Source of the DNA: Erythrocercus mccallii
Taxonomy: Eukaryota; Chordata; Aves; Passeriformes; Dicruridae
Length of the DNA stretch: 64,000 bases
Assembly (NCBI GenBank): GCA_013397435.1
Contig: VZRG01000004.1
Span: forward strand, 2,360,607-2,424,606
Reading direction: 5' to 3'
Below, piece by piece: positions 29,901 through 43,408 of this stretch. Each line of letters starts with the position of its first letter. The stretch's first letter is position 1. The notes beneath the pieces are model-generated. The model was given only the letters and a program-made list of their open reading frames with translations. It was not told the origin of the DNA and ran no database searches. Made by a program: the position numbers and the translations under genes.

Positions 29901-32900
29901 CTTGATCTGGGATGTTGAAGCATGCAGAAAAAAAGGAGAGACATATAATGACTTAACAGGGATGATAAAAAGCTTATGCTGGGAGCAAAAAGGAGAAACA
30001 AATAGCAGAATTCAGAGAAAAATATAAGAAATAAGTGAAGTTTCCTCAAAAAGTATGTTTTATCTAGAGAGAAGCAAGTTGATGTAGATGTTTAAAGGTG
30101 GAAATTAATGTATTCAAGTACCATTTTTGAAATATATTTGAAAAGTTTGAAGGGAACCATAAATACAACTACACAGATGAGTGTTGGATAATCTAGAAAA
30201 TAAATACAATTATGGACTTCTCTCAGTTGGTGACTGATGTTACCTCTTTTGCCTATTCCAAGTGCACTTTTGAATTGTAAACATAATCTCCTCATATGGG
30301 GAACAGAGGCAATTTCCTATTTTCCAGAATGGATATGACTGAACAATTTACACATTATTTACCATACAAATTCTGTGATTGTCTGAATTGTGGAATGAAA
30401 TGTGTGCACAAATCCAACTGATGTCTACCCACTTAGTATTACATACTTACTATATACACATCCATGTTTATGTGCTGAACACTGGTATGAACTTGGTGCA
30501 CTGACATCTATTTCATGGCAAAAAATCAAAGTGGCATGAGGTGGCTGCAGTGTCATGGCAGGACAGCAGCCATCCAGCTCTGTTACATTAATACCCTGCC
30601 TCTGACAGAGACCTGCAGGACTTAGATGCAAGGGTAGAGGAAGTATTTCTTTTTCTGGAACAACTTCTGGCTCGTTAATGAACCCCACAGGTGGCTATGT
30701 TGGTGGTTTCTAGTCCCTTATGTGGTTAGGCTCTGTGTGGACAGCTTAAAAAGCCCATCATGTCAATGACTGGCTCATTCAGCCCAAACTATTTTTGTTG
30801 GACTTAGTGATACTGTGGGATCTGTGCAACCTCAGCAAAGCCTCTCCTGAAGTAGGTGCTTAAAAACACCTACAGTTCAGACCGGAAAAAGAGATGGTAT
30901 GTTTGTTTACATAAAGTTTAGCACAGGCAACCTACCATCTGTACAGTCTTTCTGAAACTGTTGATCCAGTTTATAAGATTTTTGTTCTTAATAAAGAAAT
31001 AAAACATACACATAAATTAAAGAGTGTTTTAAGACTATAAAGTCAAGCACTCAAATTCAAAAGATTGGAAGAGTTAAAAATATGTGGAAAATATGCAGAA
31101 TCAAATTGGTATTCTTTTCTCTTCAGAAATGTTTTTGGATACTTAACACAGCTCTGGACAGATTGTTTTAGAATAGCTGCAATTTTCTGTAGGAAACTGA
31201 AATTTTGGTTCACTAGTGCAATATTGCCTTACACCATTTTTACTGCTCCACTCATAATAACCCATTGATAGCAATGTATTTCCTCACACTTCCTGATTTT
31301 CCCCACTGGAGATTTAAAAACATTTGGAGGTTAAAAAAAAAATTAAAAATCCTAGCTTCTTATTTCTTTCCACCTCTTTACATAGTGAGGAAGACAAAAT
31401 GCATTAATAACTCCACTTAGGTAGCAGAGATCAAAGAAGCAGGGGTTTGCTCCATTTCTGGTTCAATGTAGGTCAGTCAAATCAGTCCAAAAGTTCAGCA
31501 AAAAAGCCTTTTTGTCTCCTTTCTGCTGATGCTAAGGGAAGTTCCTGTGCAGCCCCATACGGCGTTAATAGAGCAGGGTCAAACTGGAATATCCTCTATT
31601 CAGCTGTTTGCAGGGTAAACAACTGGCTTCAGTAGGACCCAGAAGCTTTACCACAGGTGTGTAATGAAGTCCACAAGGTCCTCCGACTCCACAACTGAAT
31701 AGAGATCAAAATGCCACGTTGTCTGTGAAGTGATCTTTCAAAGACAAGTTAAAGTGTATCACGAGCTTCACAGAAGCTGTTTAAACTCAGTTGTTTCTTT
31801 CTACTTTAGTACAAAATCACTGTGGGTTTCTAAATTCAACAGAAATTCTGCTCAACACTAATGAATCTGCATATTTTGTATTTATCTCACTGTTTATATG
31901 TAAATTACCTGCCTGCAATTATACCAACTTAAGACTAGACTTAAGACTATATGTTCCATGAAGCATAAGAATTACGAGTGCTTCTAATGGTCTGAATGGT
32001 TCTGGTTCTGATGGTCTTTCAGCATGACAAAGAGAAATGCAGTGATTATCTGTGCCTGCAGTGAATGTGATTGAAATCAGTAAAATACACATTTAACTTA
32101 TGGTAAGGGGAACATTAATATACTCTTCTGATCTGTTATATGAAATCTTGGAAGTTCCTCTGGTGTAGGGATGATCTTTTGTAATGTTCCTCTCTTTTTC
32201 TGACCAAATTATCTTCATTCTTCACTGGGGCAGGAGTGTTTGAATGCCCAGTGTTGAATCAGAAAAACTAGACTCAAGCCATGTCCCAGAACCAGCTGAA
32301 GACAATCCCCATCTTGTCAGTCCTCAGGGACTGGGGTTCCTTCTGCTGGGCAGTGACACATAGAAGAACTATGTGAAGTCTTTGAATGCAAAGATGATGG
32401 AGAAAACTCCAGACTTGGAATAGGTTGGGCTGGTGGAAGTGAGGAGGATCGCTAGCCTCTGGATGCAGAGTGTGAGATGTTGTATCACAGGATGTTTCTG
32501 CACAGCTGGGAATCCTCCCTGTCCTTTTCTTTCCCTGTCCAATGAGACTGCAAGAGCATCTGCACTTGCGTATGTAAAGGCTTTGTGTTGTTGCAGTAGG
32601 GAAAGAAAATGAAGGGTGGATATCTACATTCTGAATTGCAGCTCTGATTAACAACTGCCCAGACTAAACAACCTTCAAAGAATAAACCATGAGCACAGAA
32701 ACCCTCTCTACTGAAAGGTGAGTTTCCTTCTGAAAGATAAAAAAACAGAGGAAGGGTTTGAGTCTCCCACCTTGCAAGCATTTGCTTTGAACACCAACCT
32801 ACTGGATGAAGGATACAAATTCGTTCTGTGCACCACAGTCTGGCAGTACATTAGGTGTTCACAACACTTATTTCTTAGTTTACTTGACAAATATAAGATG

Positions 32901-33211
32901 CAGTTGTTAACATTTCCATTCACTGTAATTAGTATGAACAATGTTCTGTCCAGGCTTCCCAAGCAGCCTTCTTTACCTGGATTTTTCTTACACCTTCACT
33001 CATGGTATGTGACATATTTACAATTCATTAACCTAATTTTCAGTATGTTTTACATATTATCAAATGTTATAATTAAAGCTTCTACAACATATACACAGAA
33101 TTTTCATTACTTTGTTCCTATTGTAAACCAGACATTATCCAAACAAAACTATTTACTGTCCTCCTGGCAAAACTATTTTTCTTTGAAAGAAAAAAAATTT
33201 AAAAATTCTTA
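23966..33211. other. Intergenic, no gene seen
   Basis: About 9.2 kb, strongly AT-rich around 26800-27300. Two slightly GC-richer islands (28690-28930 and 29150-29400) have a few CpGs and short frames on the minus strand, unrecognised. A stretch at 24780-25400 reads with some long open segments but shifts frame and strand repeatedly. I could not match it to any family. Confidence 0.55.
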
Positions 33212-33346
33212 NNNNNNNNNNNNNNNNNNNNNNNNNNNNNNNNNNNNNNNNNNNNNNNNNNNNNNNNNNNNNNNNNNNNNNNNNNNNNNNNNNNNNNNNN
33301 NNNNNNNNNNNNNNNNNNNNNNNNNNNNNNNNNNNNNNNNNNNNNN
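33212..33346. other. Assembly gap (135 N)
   Basis: A run of 135 undetermined bases. It is flanked by A-rich sequence on the left and an 11-base A run on the right, so the assembly probably broke at a simple A repeat. Open frames that cross it (for example 32718-33494) are not real evidence of coding. Confidence 1.
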
Positions 33347-36300
33347 AAAAAAAAAAAGCCCAAGACTGGAGACCAGAGGACTCAGAGCCTCTGGACAGTG
33401 GCAGAGTGGTGGCACTTGCTCTGTTTTCCTGCACACACAGTTTTTCCAAGGAGCTCAGAACATGGCTATCACTGATACCATAGTTCACCCATAAATAGTT
33501 CACCCCTAAATTGCCAGGCTAAAATGTTTTCCTATGACTTCCAGTTTGGTCTTTCTCTCTCTAGTTTAAGCTAGTAATAACAACATAAATGAAGCTTAAA
33601 TATTTTCTTTCTCTCTATCTAAGGCAGAGAAGATAACAGCATCATGAGAACTTGCAAAAAAGGAATTTAAAAAAAAAACAAAAAAAAAAACAAAAAAAAC
33701 ACTTTGAGAAAGCAAGCTAAACTAAGCAGGCTGAAACATGATCACTCTTTCCATAGGGTTTTGTTTATACATTGAAGCATATCTCTCAGGCTGTGGCATC
33801 CAGTTCGCTACAGTTTCCAGGTTAATGAGAAAGACCTTGCACGAATTCCAGCTCTAACATGTGATTGCTGCTTTTATGGCTGTGAAATGGAGGAGTGCGT
33901 CCCACCTTTGTATTAACTTTACTCAGCTGGAGGCTCTACAGTGCCATTAATCCATAAGTGAAGCCACTGGGGAGCCAAGTGTACTGCTAAGCATCATGAA
34001 CTTTTATTTCTGTATGGATAGGGATTTGCCTGGAGTGAACTCTCACCACTTCAGAGGATTCCTCAATTCAGAATCTTTAGCTTTGCTCTGAAAGTGGGGT
34101 TCCCAGGGGCTGTGAAAGGTTCAGTTGATATAGCTGTACATTGCTTCCCTCTCTGAATTGCACACCTGAGAACTCATCACTTCAATTCTAGCAGCACACA
34201 AACGCTTTGCAGGCACACTTCCTCTTGTCATCCAGACACACTGATGTCTTCACTGGTCAGCTGTAGGTTGATATGGAAAATGAACTCACTCAAACAGCAT
34301 TCTCTTTAACTTATTTTTCATATCAGTTTTAGAAAACTGATGACCAAGCAGAATTCCTGCTGAGAAAAAGTCGGTAACCATTTTCACAGTCAAGAAAAAA
34401 TATTTCTTCCATTTCTGAATTTATCCAATTATTTCAAAACAGTCTAGTAATTAGAAGGATGATAAACAGGTGTCATGACATTATTCTTAAGTACTTGGCT
34501 TCTTTAGGACTTTCTGTACTTCTCACTGCAGCAGGAAACTGAAGTTGACAGCAAAAAAGAGATGTATGCGTAATGTGAAGACACAGGTTCCATAAAAAGA
34601 TTAAACACAGTGTACATAACTAATGAGTATACCGTTCCACAACACTGAATTTCAGCAGAACTCAAAGAATGGTTTCTTTAGAATGCAGGGTGTCATGGGA
34701 GTCCTTAGTCTGTGTGTGTTCATTTCTAGACATCATCAGAGATGTGGTACCTCAGTAGAAGGAATTTCTTTTTTCCCTAAATAATTTATGACCATTTTTT
34801 CTACTTACAGATACTCTGTGCTTCCTTCGCTAACAAAAGTAAAATATTTTGAGACATCACAATATGACAATTCCTCTGGAACTGCTCACAAACCTGCCAC
34901 TCATGCTTGTTTTACTTTTTTTATTCCATAATCAAATATAAATTGGAAATGTTTTAAATCTTGTCTAATAACAGTTTCTAGAAGGGTAGGAGTGGATGAC
35001 TACAACACAGCTGCCAGAGTCAGGTGCTGGCAAGGGGGTCCATCAAGAGCTGGAAATTCAGCTGGAATGGAATCAGGTCCAGAGTCCTGGGAAATCCTGT
35101 CACATGCAATAGGAGGCAGGTCAGAGACAAGACTGCATTCTGAGTCAAAAGTTCTTGCAAGACACAAGATGCCCAAGTACACAGGGCCCAAGCACATGCA
35201 GGAGGCAGGGCCAGAAGCAGGGCTGAAGAGAGAACACCTACAGCATCATTCAGGTAAGAGCTCAAGGCCCAAGGCAGTGCTGAAAGGGGGCTCCTGGAAC
35301 CATGGTGAGGGTAGAGGCCCCAGTGTGAGTCTGGTCACCATTCAGGCCTATTAGTGGCCTCAGAGTCCTGACAAATGCCTTCTTCAGGCTTCTCCTCACT
35401 TCATCTGCAATAGCCCATTGTCTGATATAATTTTCACCATTTTGAAGAATTGAGCATTCCTACTATGGAAGAGCATTAGGACATTTTTGTTGGGAACATA
35501 GCCTGTCTGTCTTGCTTTGAACTATCCAATAAGAAGCAGAATACAGAACTGTCTCAGTCTTCCTACAACATAGAGTTTATATGTCACCTCTGCAGAATAG
35601 TACATTCTTCGGGAAATTTTTCAGAAATTTGGAGACATTTCCTTTTTCTTTTGCTATAAACATAGCAAGAGGAATGCTCTTTTCTGATGAAAAACCAGTC
35701 TGCAAACCACCAGTGACACCATTACACTTCCACAAGCACAGGGAGCCAAAATAACTTCTTCAAGTTCCTGTGATCCACACAGAGATGGTACATACGTGGC
35801 AAGTTGGGCACTGTGCTGATGTCCTGACCAGGAAGCAAATTTCAACATAAAAGATCTATTGGTAACTTCAGAGGCTGAATGTCTTGATTTCAAGCTTAGT
35901 CCATTTGACAGCCCCTGCAGAACTGTTCTGTAATAGTGCAGAGAAATGGAATAATAAACAAGTGGAGAGCTATGCTACTCAAGATTTTAGTATTAAAGCT
36001 GCAGAAGCCACTACGCACTGTGAGGACTCCGCAGGAAATGCAGCCATGGAAATTCTTGCAGTGGGGAAACTGGACTGTCTCTTCATCTTCATTTCAGACT
36101 GAACAAATATCACAGAAAAAATGTTGCGAGGACTTCTGAATCTTCCTAAGCATTCTATTTACTCCTGAAGTTCAAGAAGTAAATGCCACTACACCCATTC
36201 TTATTAAAGGAAGGTTGTTTCTTTGGAAAAAATCACAAGAAATCTGATAGAATGATCACAGGGTTAAGAGAAGATAATGTACAGTAATCTACTCTGTGAA

Positions 36301-37518
36301 CAACAGGAGCAAACCTTCCATTAAAATGGACTCTGTAAAGAGTCATTATTTTAGCTTTGGAATAGCCTGGTTTTGCAAAGTAGTGCATCACCAGAAATCT
36401 GTTTATTCCTGTTGTGTTTTTTGTTTGATGTTAAGACAAAGTTCCTGGGGTAGGAGGCTGGTAAAGAAAATACATTCTCTTGCTACAAACTGTTAGCAGA
36501 CAGAGCTTTGCTTTGCTCACTTTAAGTATTTTGCTTAGTTTGGCTTATAACTCTGTTTTTTCTGGAAACCTCTCATTTTTCTTTTGGTCTGCCTTCCAAA
36601 ACCACAGCGAGCTGAAAAAGAATTCTTACTCTGGTGCTTCTCTGCTTCAAGGAATGCTCACTTTATACGTTCCTACTTACCTGTACCTTGCATTTTCAGG
36701 ACTATATTTATGCAAATTAAAATATTTATCCCACCAAATTTTTATTTTTTTGAAAAGAAAAGAAGTTCTAGCCAGTATATGGGGGATGATCCAGCTGGCT
36801 TCTCCAGTGGAAATGATTACCACAGAAACATTTGCAGTCACTTAGATTTGCTCTCCCATGATCCTTAGCGGAAAAGGCTGAAAACAATTCAAAGTAAATG
36901 TAGTGCGATCTAAACAGGGAAGGCAGAAATGAAAGATAATTTGCAGCAAATGAAGGAGAAGCCTTTCTCACTATTCAGGGTCCATTAGCTACAAGATTTT
37001 ACAGTTATTTAAGCAATCCTGTTTCAAATGCCTGGAAAATTAACACGTATGGAACCTTTATATACTCTGCAGCTCAGCTACAGTCAACCACATCTGTTTC
37101 TGGTTTAAATTATACCTCACTCTGGCATGGATTCAAAGAGCAGCAGTGGAAGTGAGTCTGGGTCTGGGACTTGACTGGGGTAAATGGATGCAGCTCCACT
37201 GAGAGAAGTGCAGCTAAATCCACTAATAATGTGGTGCTACATTTCTGGAGACCTGTATTTCTAGAATTTGCTTTCCTTTCACTTCCTCTGTGTCCGATCA
37301 ACTCCACTTCACAGGAAAAATAGGGTCCCCACCTTAGCCATAGGATTCAGTTCTACAACTGTATGTGAACTTCTTTGTAATTGCAAAAAAAGAAGAGAGC
37401 TTAAACATTATTCAATTCAGAAAATAGTTCATGTTCCTATCATACTGGTATGTTTTGCATTTAAGAAGATCATTTATATACATTTATAAGTACAGAAACT
37501 GGGAATACCATGTGATAT

Positions 37519-37580
37519 GTATGTATGTGTGTTTGTACATCCATACATTAATGTTCATCGTACATTTGTATGTATGTATG
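37519..37580. repeat. Imperfect (TATG)n repeats
   Basis: Two short clusters of TATG/TGTG units separated by unrelated sequence (about 37519-37536 and 37565-37580). A simple repeat of no evident function. Confidence 0.8.
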
Positions 37581-40500
37581 TAAGCCTTTCATATAAAAAT
37601 AACTCAGTAAGTAGAAAATTCCTTACCAAACAATTTCCTGTGCCAGAATAAGTTACATTTTAACATTTAAGTAGGTAACTTCTCATGCTGCAGCATGAAT
37701 AAACTGAAAAATTCAGAAAATCATGTCTTTGATTGCTTCAGCATTTTATCTTACAAGAATGATTCTGTAGATTCAGCAATTTCTCATACATTTTGCATGC
37801 AAGAATGATGAAATGATACTAAGGATGCACTAAGGTGCCATCATACAGTTTTGTCCTGGTAATCCCAGTTTCACATAAACTCCTAAATAAGCACAATAGG
37901 GTATTTAACTGATAGAAGAGAGGCAAAGTTTGGGTCATATTCTGATGTCCTATGTTTCCTACTAATTGCCTGTAGTAGCACCTATACCAGCAGGTATAAG
38001 GAGCAGGTCTCTTGCCTGGGCCTGTAGGCAAGAGGCACAACAGAGCTTGTCTGCAGGAGGCTAAACTCCCTTGCACCTAAACTGAAATTAAGCCCTTCCT
38101 TTATGATTTGGGACAGACAGCACTGAGTGAAGTAAAAGCACCCTGCAACTCAGCCCAGCAGCAGCTTACTCTTACAGAGCAGAGGTGTAGCTCTTGGGAG
38201 ATGCTACAGCCAGGAATACAAATGAAATAACTGTAAGTCACAGAAGCTGCATACCAAGTCAAGAAATCCAGTCATCCAGGAATATGACCCACATTTCACT
38301 GTTTCTAACTATAGGACAATCCTTCCTCTTCTTATATTCGCTACCTAAATGACTAGCCAAAATAGATCAGTAACTACTTAGAAAAACAGTGCTTCCATTT
38401 TTACACTCACCATCAACTAAGCAAACAGTAAAAGATCTTGCCACACCTATGGCAACCTGCTTGGGGAACTCTTCAGAAAGTTTTATCTTAAGTCAAACCT
38501 TAATGGGTTTCATTGTATGTCAGTTCTATTTCATTTGGGATCTTCATTTTTGGTTTTTTTCCTTTGTTTGTGACTGGACTTCTAAATTCCTAGGAAGAAT
38601 TCAAAAGACTGAAAAACTAGTGAACACCGAACAAGAGAAATTTTCATTCATCCTAGAAAGAATGATCGAGTGAACCTATGTTTGGAGAAAATGGAAAGGA
38701 AAAGTTCCCAATAACATAATCTTTCTTATAAGAGAAGAAAACATTAGTACAGGTTAGCTTTGATTAATTTTAATGCAAAAGTAGCGAAGGGATAGGAAGG
38801 TGACACATTGAGTAGAAGATTTTGTATTTGTAAAATGAAGGTGGAAAGTTCATAAGCAGGGATTCCTGTAAGAAATCCCAGACTACAGTGCAATAATTTG
38901 CAAATTAAGTAATATGAAATAAAGATGAACATTTAAATGGTGAGCTGGTTGAAGCTGAGAACTTACAGCTTGGAAGGAGCAGTTTTGCAGCACAACGTTT
39001 GTCTGATGACTTTGTAAGGCAAATCAGCTTACTAAACCGCCCAGAAACAAGTACAAAAATAAAAATCAGTGTTTTTCAGCTGGTTTAGTGAACAGAGCTT
39101 GTTCATCAAAAGTTAGATGAGAGCTCAACCTGAAAAAGGGACTACATGGTCAGGACCACATGGGAATGGAATCACATTTTTTGGCAGTTGTTGAGATGTC
39201 AGACCAGCTCAGCCCATCAGATGCAAATGTACCATAAGTAGGAACAGCACCAGGTCCTTCAAATAGTTTGTCCTCAAAATACTCTAAACCTACTATGCTT
39301 CATGCTGTAAATACACAGATACAGATGCCACATGAAAAGGAAATATCACATAAAAAGGAGAATATACAGGTGTTATAGAAATAGTAAAGAACTCATTTTT
39401 TAGACTTTTATTCAAACTGTTTAACCCGTCCTCATAATAGAGAAATTCTGTAAAGACTACCTCACTGAAAGCAGTAAACCCCATATGATTTAGCCAGAGA
39501 GAACACATGGGCACCTACAGGTGAAAGTAGCAACATGCTGTGTCAATTGTTCCTAGCATCACCTCTATATCAAACGACATTCTGGGGGGAAAAAAAAATC
39601 ACAAAAAATCCTCCTCTCTCTATATATATTTTATTATTATTATTTTTACTTAAGTGAATAAGCTTTAGATCTATGTTGGTTCCATAACTATAGATTTTTT
39701 ATGTGTCAGTCTGTAAAGACTTTCTGTAGTGTATTTTTATATTTTCTCAGAATCTTAGAGGTGTGTGACATTAATGAAATAAATTTTAAATATTTACTAG
39801 AATCAGAGAAATAATTGACTGAGTTTTTAGTGTTTTTTAAATTCATTCTTACCAGTCAAAATAATTTGCAGAGGAAGAAAAAAGGTTTTGTCCTCCCTTT
39901 AAAAAAAAACTTAGGAAGGTGTCATTCATCTACAAGTATTTTACCATTATATGAAACACCAGCTTCTGCACATGTTATGACACATCTAGTTCTATATGTA
40001 TTGATTTAAAAGCTTTTACCAAACTATGGACTATAGAGAAACAAAAAATTTCTGATAGATTAATTGTTTGTGTTTAATTTGTCTTTTGTAGATTAAAATA
40101 TAGCTTTGCTTCAGCGTGTGTCTGACACATGATAAAATATCAGCTGGTGCTTCTGAGGCATCACCACTGCCCAGGAATAGTCAGAAATAGTTAGGGTTAA
40201 TCTGCACATCTAGCAGCAACTCCCATGTCAGAAAAGAAAAGCACAAGTCAACTACTCAGTCCCAAAGAGACGGTCAGAGGAGGTTAAATCCAGGATGTGA
40301 TTTCAGTGCATTAATCCTACTACCACATGAGAAGGAAAAAATATCAGTCAAACCTTTGTCCAACTTTTGCCTTTTTAGCCAGAGTAGGAAACCCCCACTC
40401 ATCATGTTGTGAACTGTGAATCTTCTCCAGAACCCAACTCTCCCCAGGCCCTGGGGGAACTTGGCTTCCCAGGTCAAGCACACAGAGCTTGCCAGGTGCT

Positions 40501-43383
40501 TTCTAGGTACTGCAGGCACAACATCGGAGCACTTGCAGCCCGTTCTGGGGAGAGGCAGAGAGTGCTTTGTGCTTAGTTTAATGCAACAGTCCCCTGCCTG
40601 CTCCATGGGAGCTGTGTGGCTACTGCAAATATTTCGTGTTCAAGCTGTGGAGGGGGAAGGCAGAATGTGGCTTTTCTCCTTTTTTCGAGACCACATAATT
40701 TTAAGCATAGATTCTGAGAGCTGAGCTGCTTGTGGAACCCAAGAGAAGAAACGTAATAGTGAAGGAATCCTATTGCAGCAGAAGCAGCACTGCCACATGG
40801 CAAACTAGCTGGAGCAAATCCTGCCACTGCTCTCCAGGCCCCTCCTTAAGACACAAGTAAACGTGGCTCAGCAGTAAGCTCTCCAAACCAGGGCTCCAGT
40901 TCTCAGATGGAGGGATTTCAAGGAAACTGCCTAGGATTGGTAGGCTTTTATACAGAAGTACTTCCTTGCTTTCTTCCTCCTCTTCTTCTCCTTCATCCTT
41001 GCAAGTCATTTTCTGAGGGATTGGCTGCCAAGGCACTCCAAGACTATGCTGATAGGAATCAGAACAATCTTTTCTAGGTTTATTTCTTTTTAGCATCTGT
41101 ACCACTTGGTTCATGGGCCAGACAGGTGTTTCTGAACATGCCTTTCTTTAGAAATTAAAGCACTCTTAGTTTTTCAGCCTGTTTGGTGACAGTTACCATG
41201 TATTTACTCCAGACTAATAAGAGGGCAAAAGTAAACAGCATTATCTGATATATAATGCAATTAAAAGAGGAGGCAAAAGTTCAAGCATTTTTCCAAAATA
41301 ACTTCCAACAAGTCACATCTTCATTCAAGAAGTGTGGTACGCAGAAAGCAACTACTCTGAATCAAATGCCAATGAAGGCTAAAATGGAAGTCTCACTGTA
41401 AATCATGTTTAAATAAGAGAGAACTGCTAGATGCCACAGCCAGAGACTACAGTTGAACCAGCCCTTTCCTGCTGCCTTTCATATATATGACAGAGTAAGA
41501 GATATATTTAGTTCTTTAATATGTGTGTTTAAAAAACTATGAGCCATGTGGATTTTGCTGAATGATAAATGGTTATTATGCTGACCAAAGGGTGTGCCCT
41601 TCTCTGAGCTTTCAACTTTAGGGTCCAGGTTCTTATGCTGCAAGTTAACACAAGATTCAGTGCTTGTGAAATGCTGCACAGCTCTGATGAGAGTTAGAGA
41701 AGCAGAAGAATCAAAAGGCTTTATTGTCAAAAGTGGGTTCTAACAAAGTGGGTAACATCTCTGTTATTATAAGCCCCCTTTCTTTTCAGGTAAGTCCAGC
41801 ATACTGCTGAGTGCTTCTGCTCAGACTTCCTTTGAGACTAACAGCCCTTTTCTTCTGAAGGGCTGCATGAAAGAAAAGAGTGGTTTAAATACAGTTATTT
41901 GCAGTCAGTGACAACTATCTCGTAATTTTTCATAACACCAACAGGTTTTTAGTAGCTTCTCTCTCCCTCCTCTCTTTTCATTTTCACCTTCCCTCCTCAC
42001 TATTTCATAATAGGGGGAATACTCAGCATGAACTTTGCCTGGATACTGAAATCGAGGAGTTGCAAGCAGTTTTAGTAAGAGAAAGGAGGAGGGGGAAGTG
42101 GCTGCAGCTATAAAGAGCATTTGGAGGGCTGGAAAGATCCTGTACTTCCCAACAGCTGCACTGCATCAAGGCAAACCACAAAATAGTTTTGCAGCAGCTC
42201 CCTAGAGCACAGGGGGAAAAAAAGTCAGACAAGGTTGGTTTGGGTGTTGGGTTTTTTAAATGTTAGAAGACAGGAGGGAGAAGGAGACAGAAAAAAATCC
42301 CCTAGCCTGTGTCAATATGACAGTGTGTGTATGCATCTGTAAATATACAGGTAGCTGGCAGTAGCGCTCATTGTCGTATGTTACTCATTTGCTGTGAGTT
42401 ACATGCTGAGTTTTTAGGGTAGAATTCAGGGTGTAGTCAATTGCAGTATTAATCTACTAATTGAGGCAGCAGTAGATGTGAAGGAATATCTAAGGATGTA
42501 GATAATTTTTGATTCTCCAACTAGTGACACTGGAGAAATTACATTTAGATTACTGGTTACTCCAGATTAAAACTAATATAAATACCAGACTGTGTCTTTA
42601 TTCTCTTCCTCTGGCTCTCCACAAAAATATAGACCCTGTTGTAAGAAAAAGATGTGCTGATAGTCTGTGACATTGCCTGAAGTTATTCAGACACTTTTCT
42701 AATGAGAGGGTTAAGAAAACTAACTCCTCCCAGGACATGAAAAACTTCAGCTGAAATCATAAGAATGTCTGAGATGAAGTCCCGTCTCCCTCCCTGCCCC
42801 CATTCTTCAGGCTGCACTATTCTTAAATAAACTATTTGGGTTGGAAAACATTCCTTGCGTGTATTCTGACTCATGATTTCTCTGCTGCTTTAGAACCTTT
42901 AAGTGCCAGGCAACTAGACAAAAGTTTTCACTCTGCCTAATCTGCTGGGAAAAAAAAGGCAACTCCTCAGTTCCTTGAGTACAGGGAGCCCAGTCCAAAG
43001 TGAGTGACCACTTTGGGTGCTGGCTGTTAGAGGACATGTGAGGAGGAAACACAGGCTCTTTCCTAGATTTCCTAATTGCACTCAGATGGACATGTGATGA
43101 TTCATAGTTGGCTATGAAGAACTCTTGCTTTCCAGCTTTTTTTTTTTTTAATAGATTTTGGGACCAATCCATCAAAAAGTAGCTTTCAACCAATTCTGAA
43201 AGAAAGGCTGACCACTCCGTATAGACAGCAACAGAAGACTTTTGGTGTAGCAGGGACAGTTTTCTTGATACTGAATCCAAAGGCAAAACATAATTTCATT
43301 TAGTTGTTTACTTACCAAACCATTGCATGCAGTACAGATGTAGGTCCTCTCATATAGAGAAGTATACAGTTTTAGATGGACTG

Positions 43384-43408
43384 TACAGATCCATACAGAT
43401 CCATACAG
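43384..43408. repeat. 10-bp tandem repeat
   Basis: Two and a half tandem copies of TACAGATCCA. Short and local. Confidence 0.85.

Noticed and set aside
32718..33494. 258-codon open frame
   Set aside because: It crosses the 135-base N gap. The real open parts on each side are short and unrecognised.
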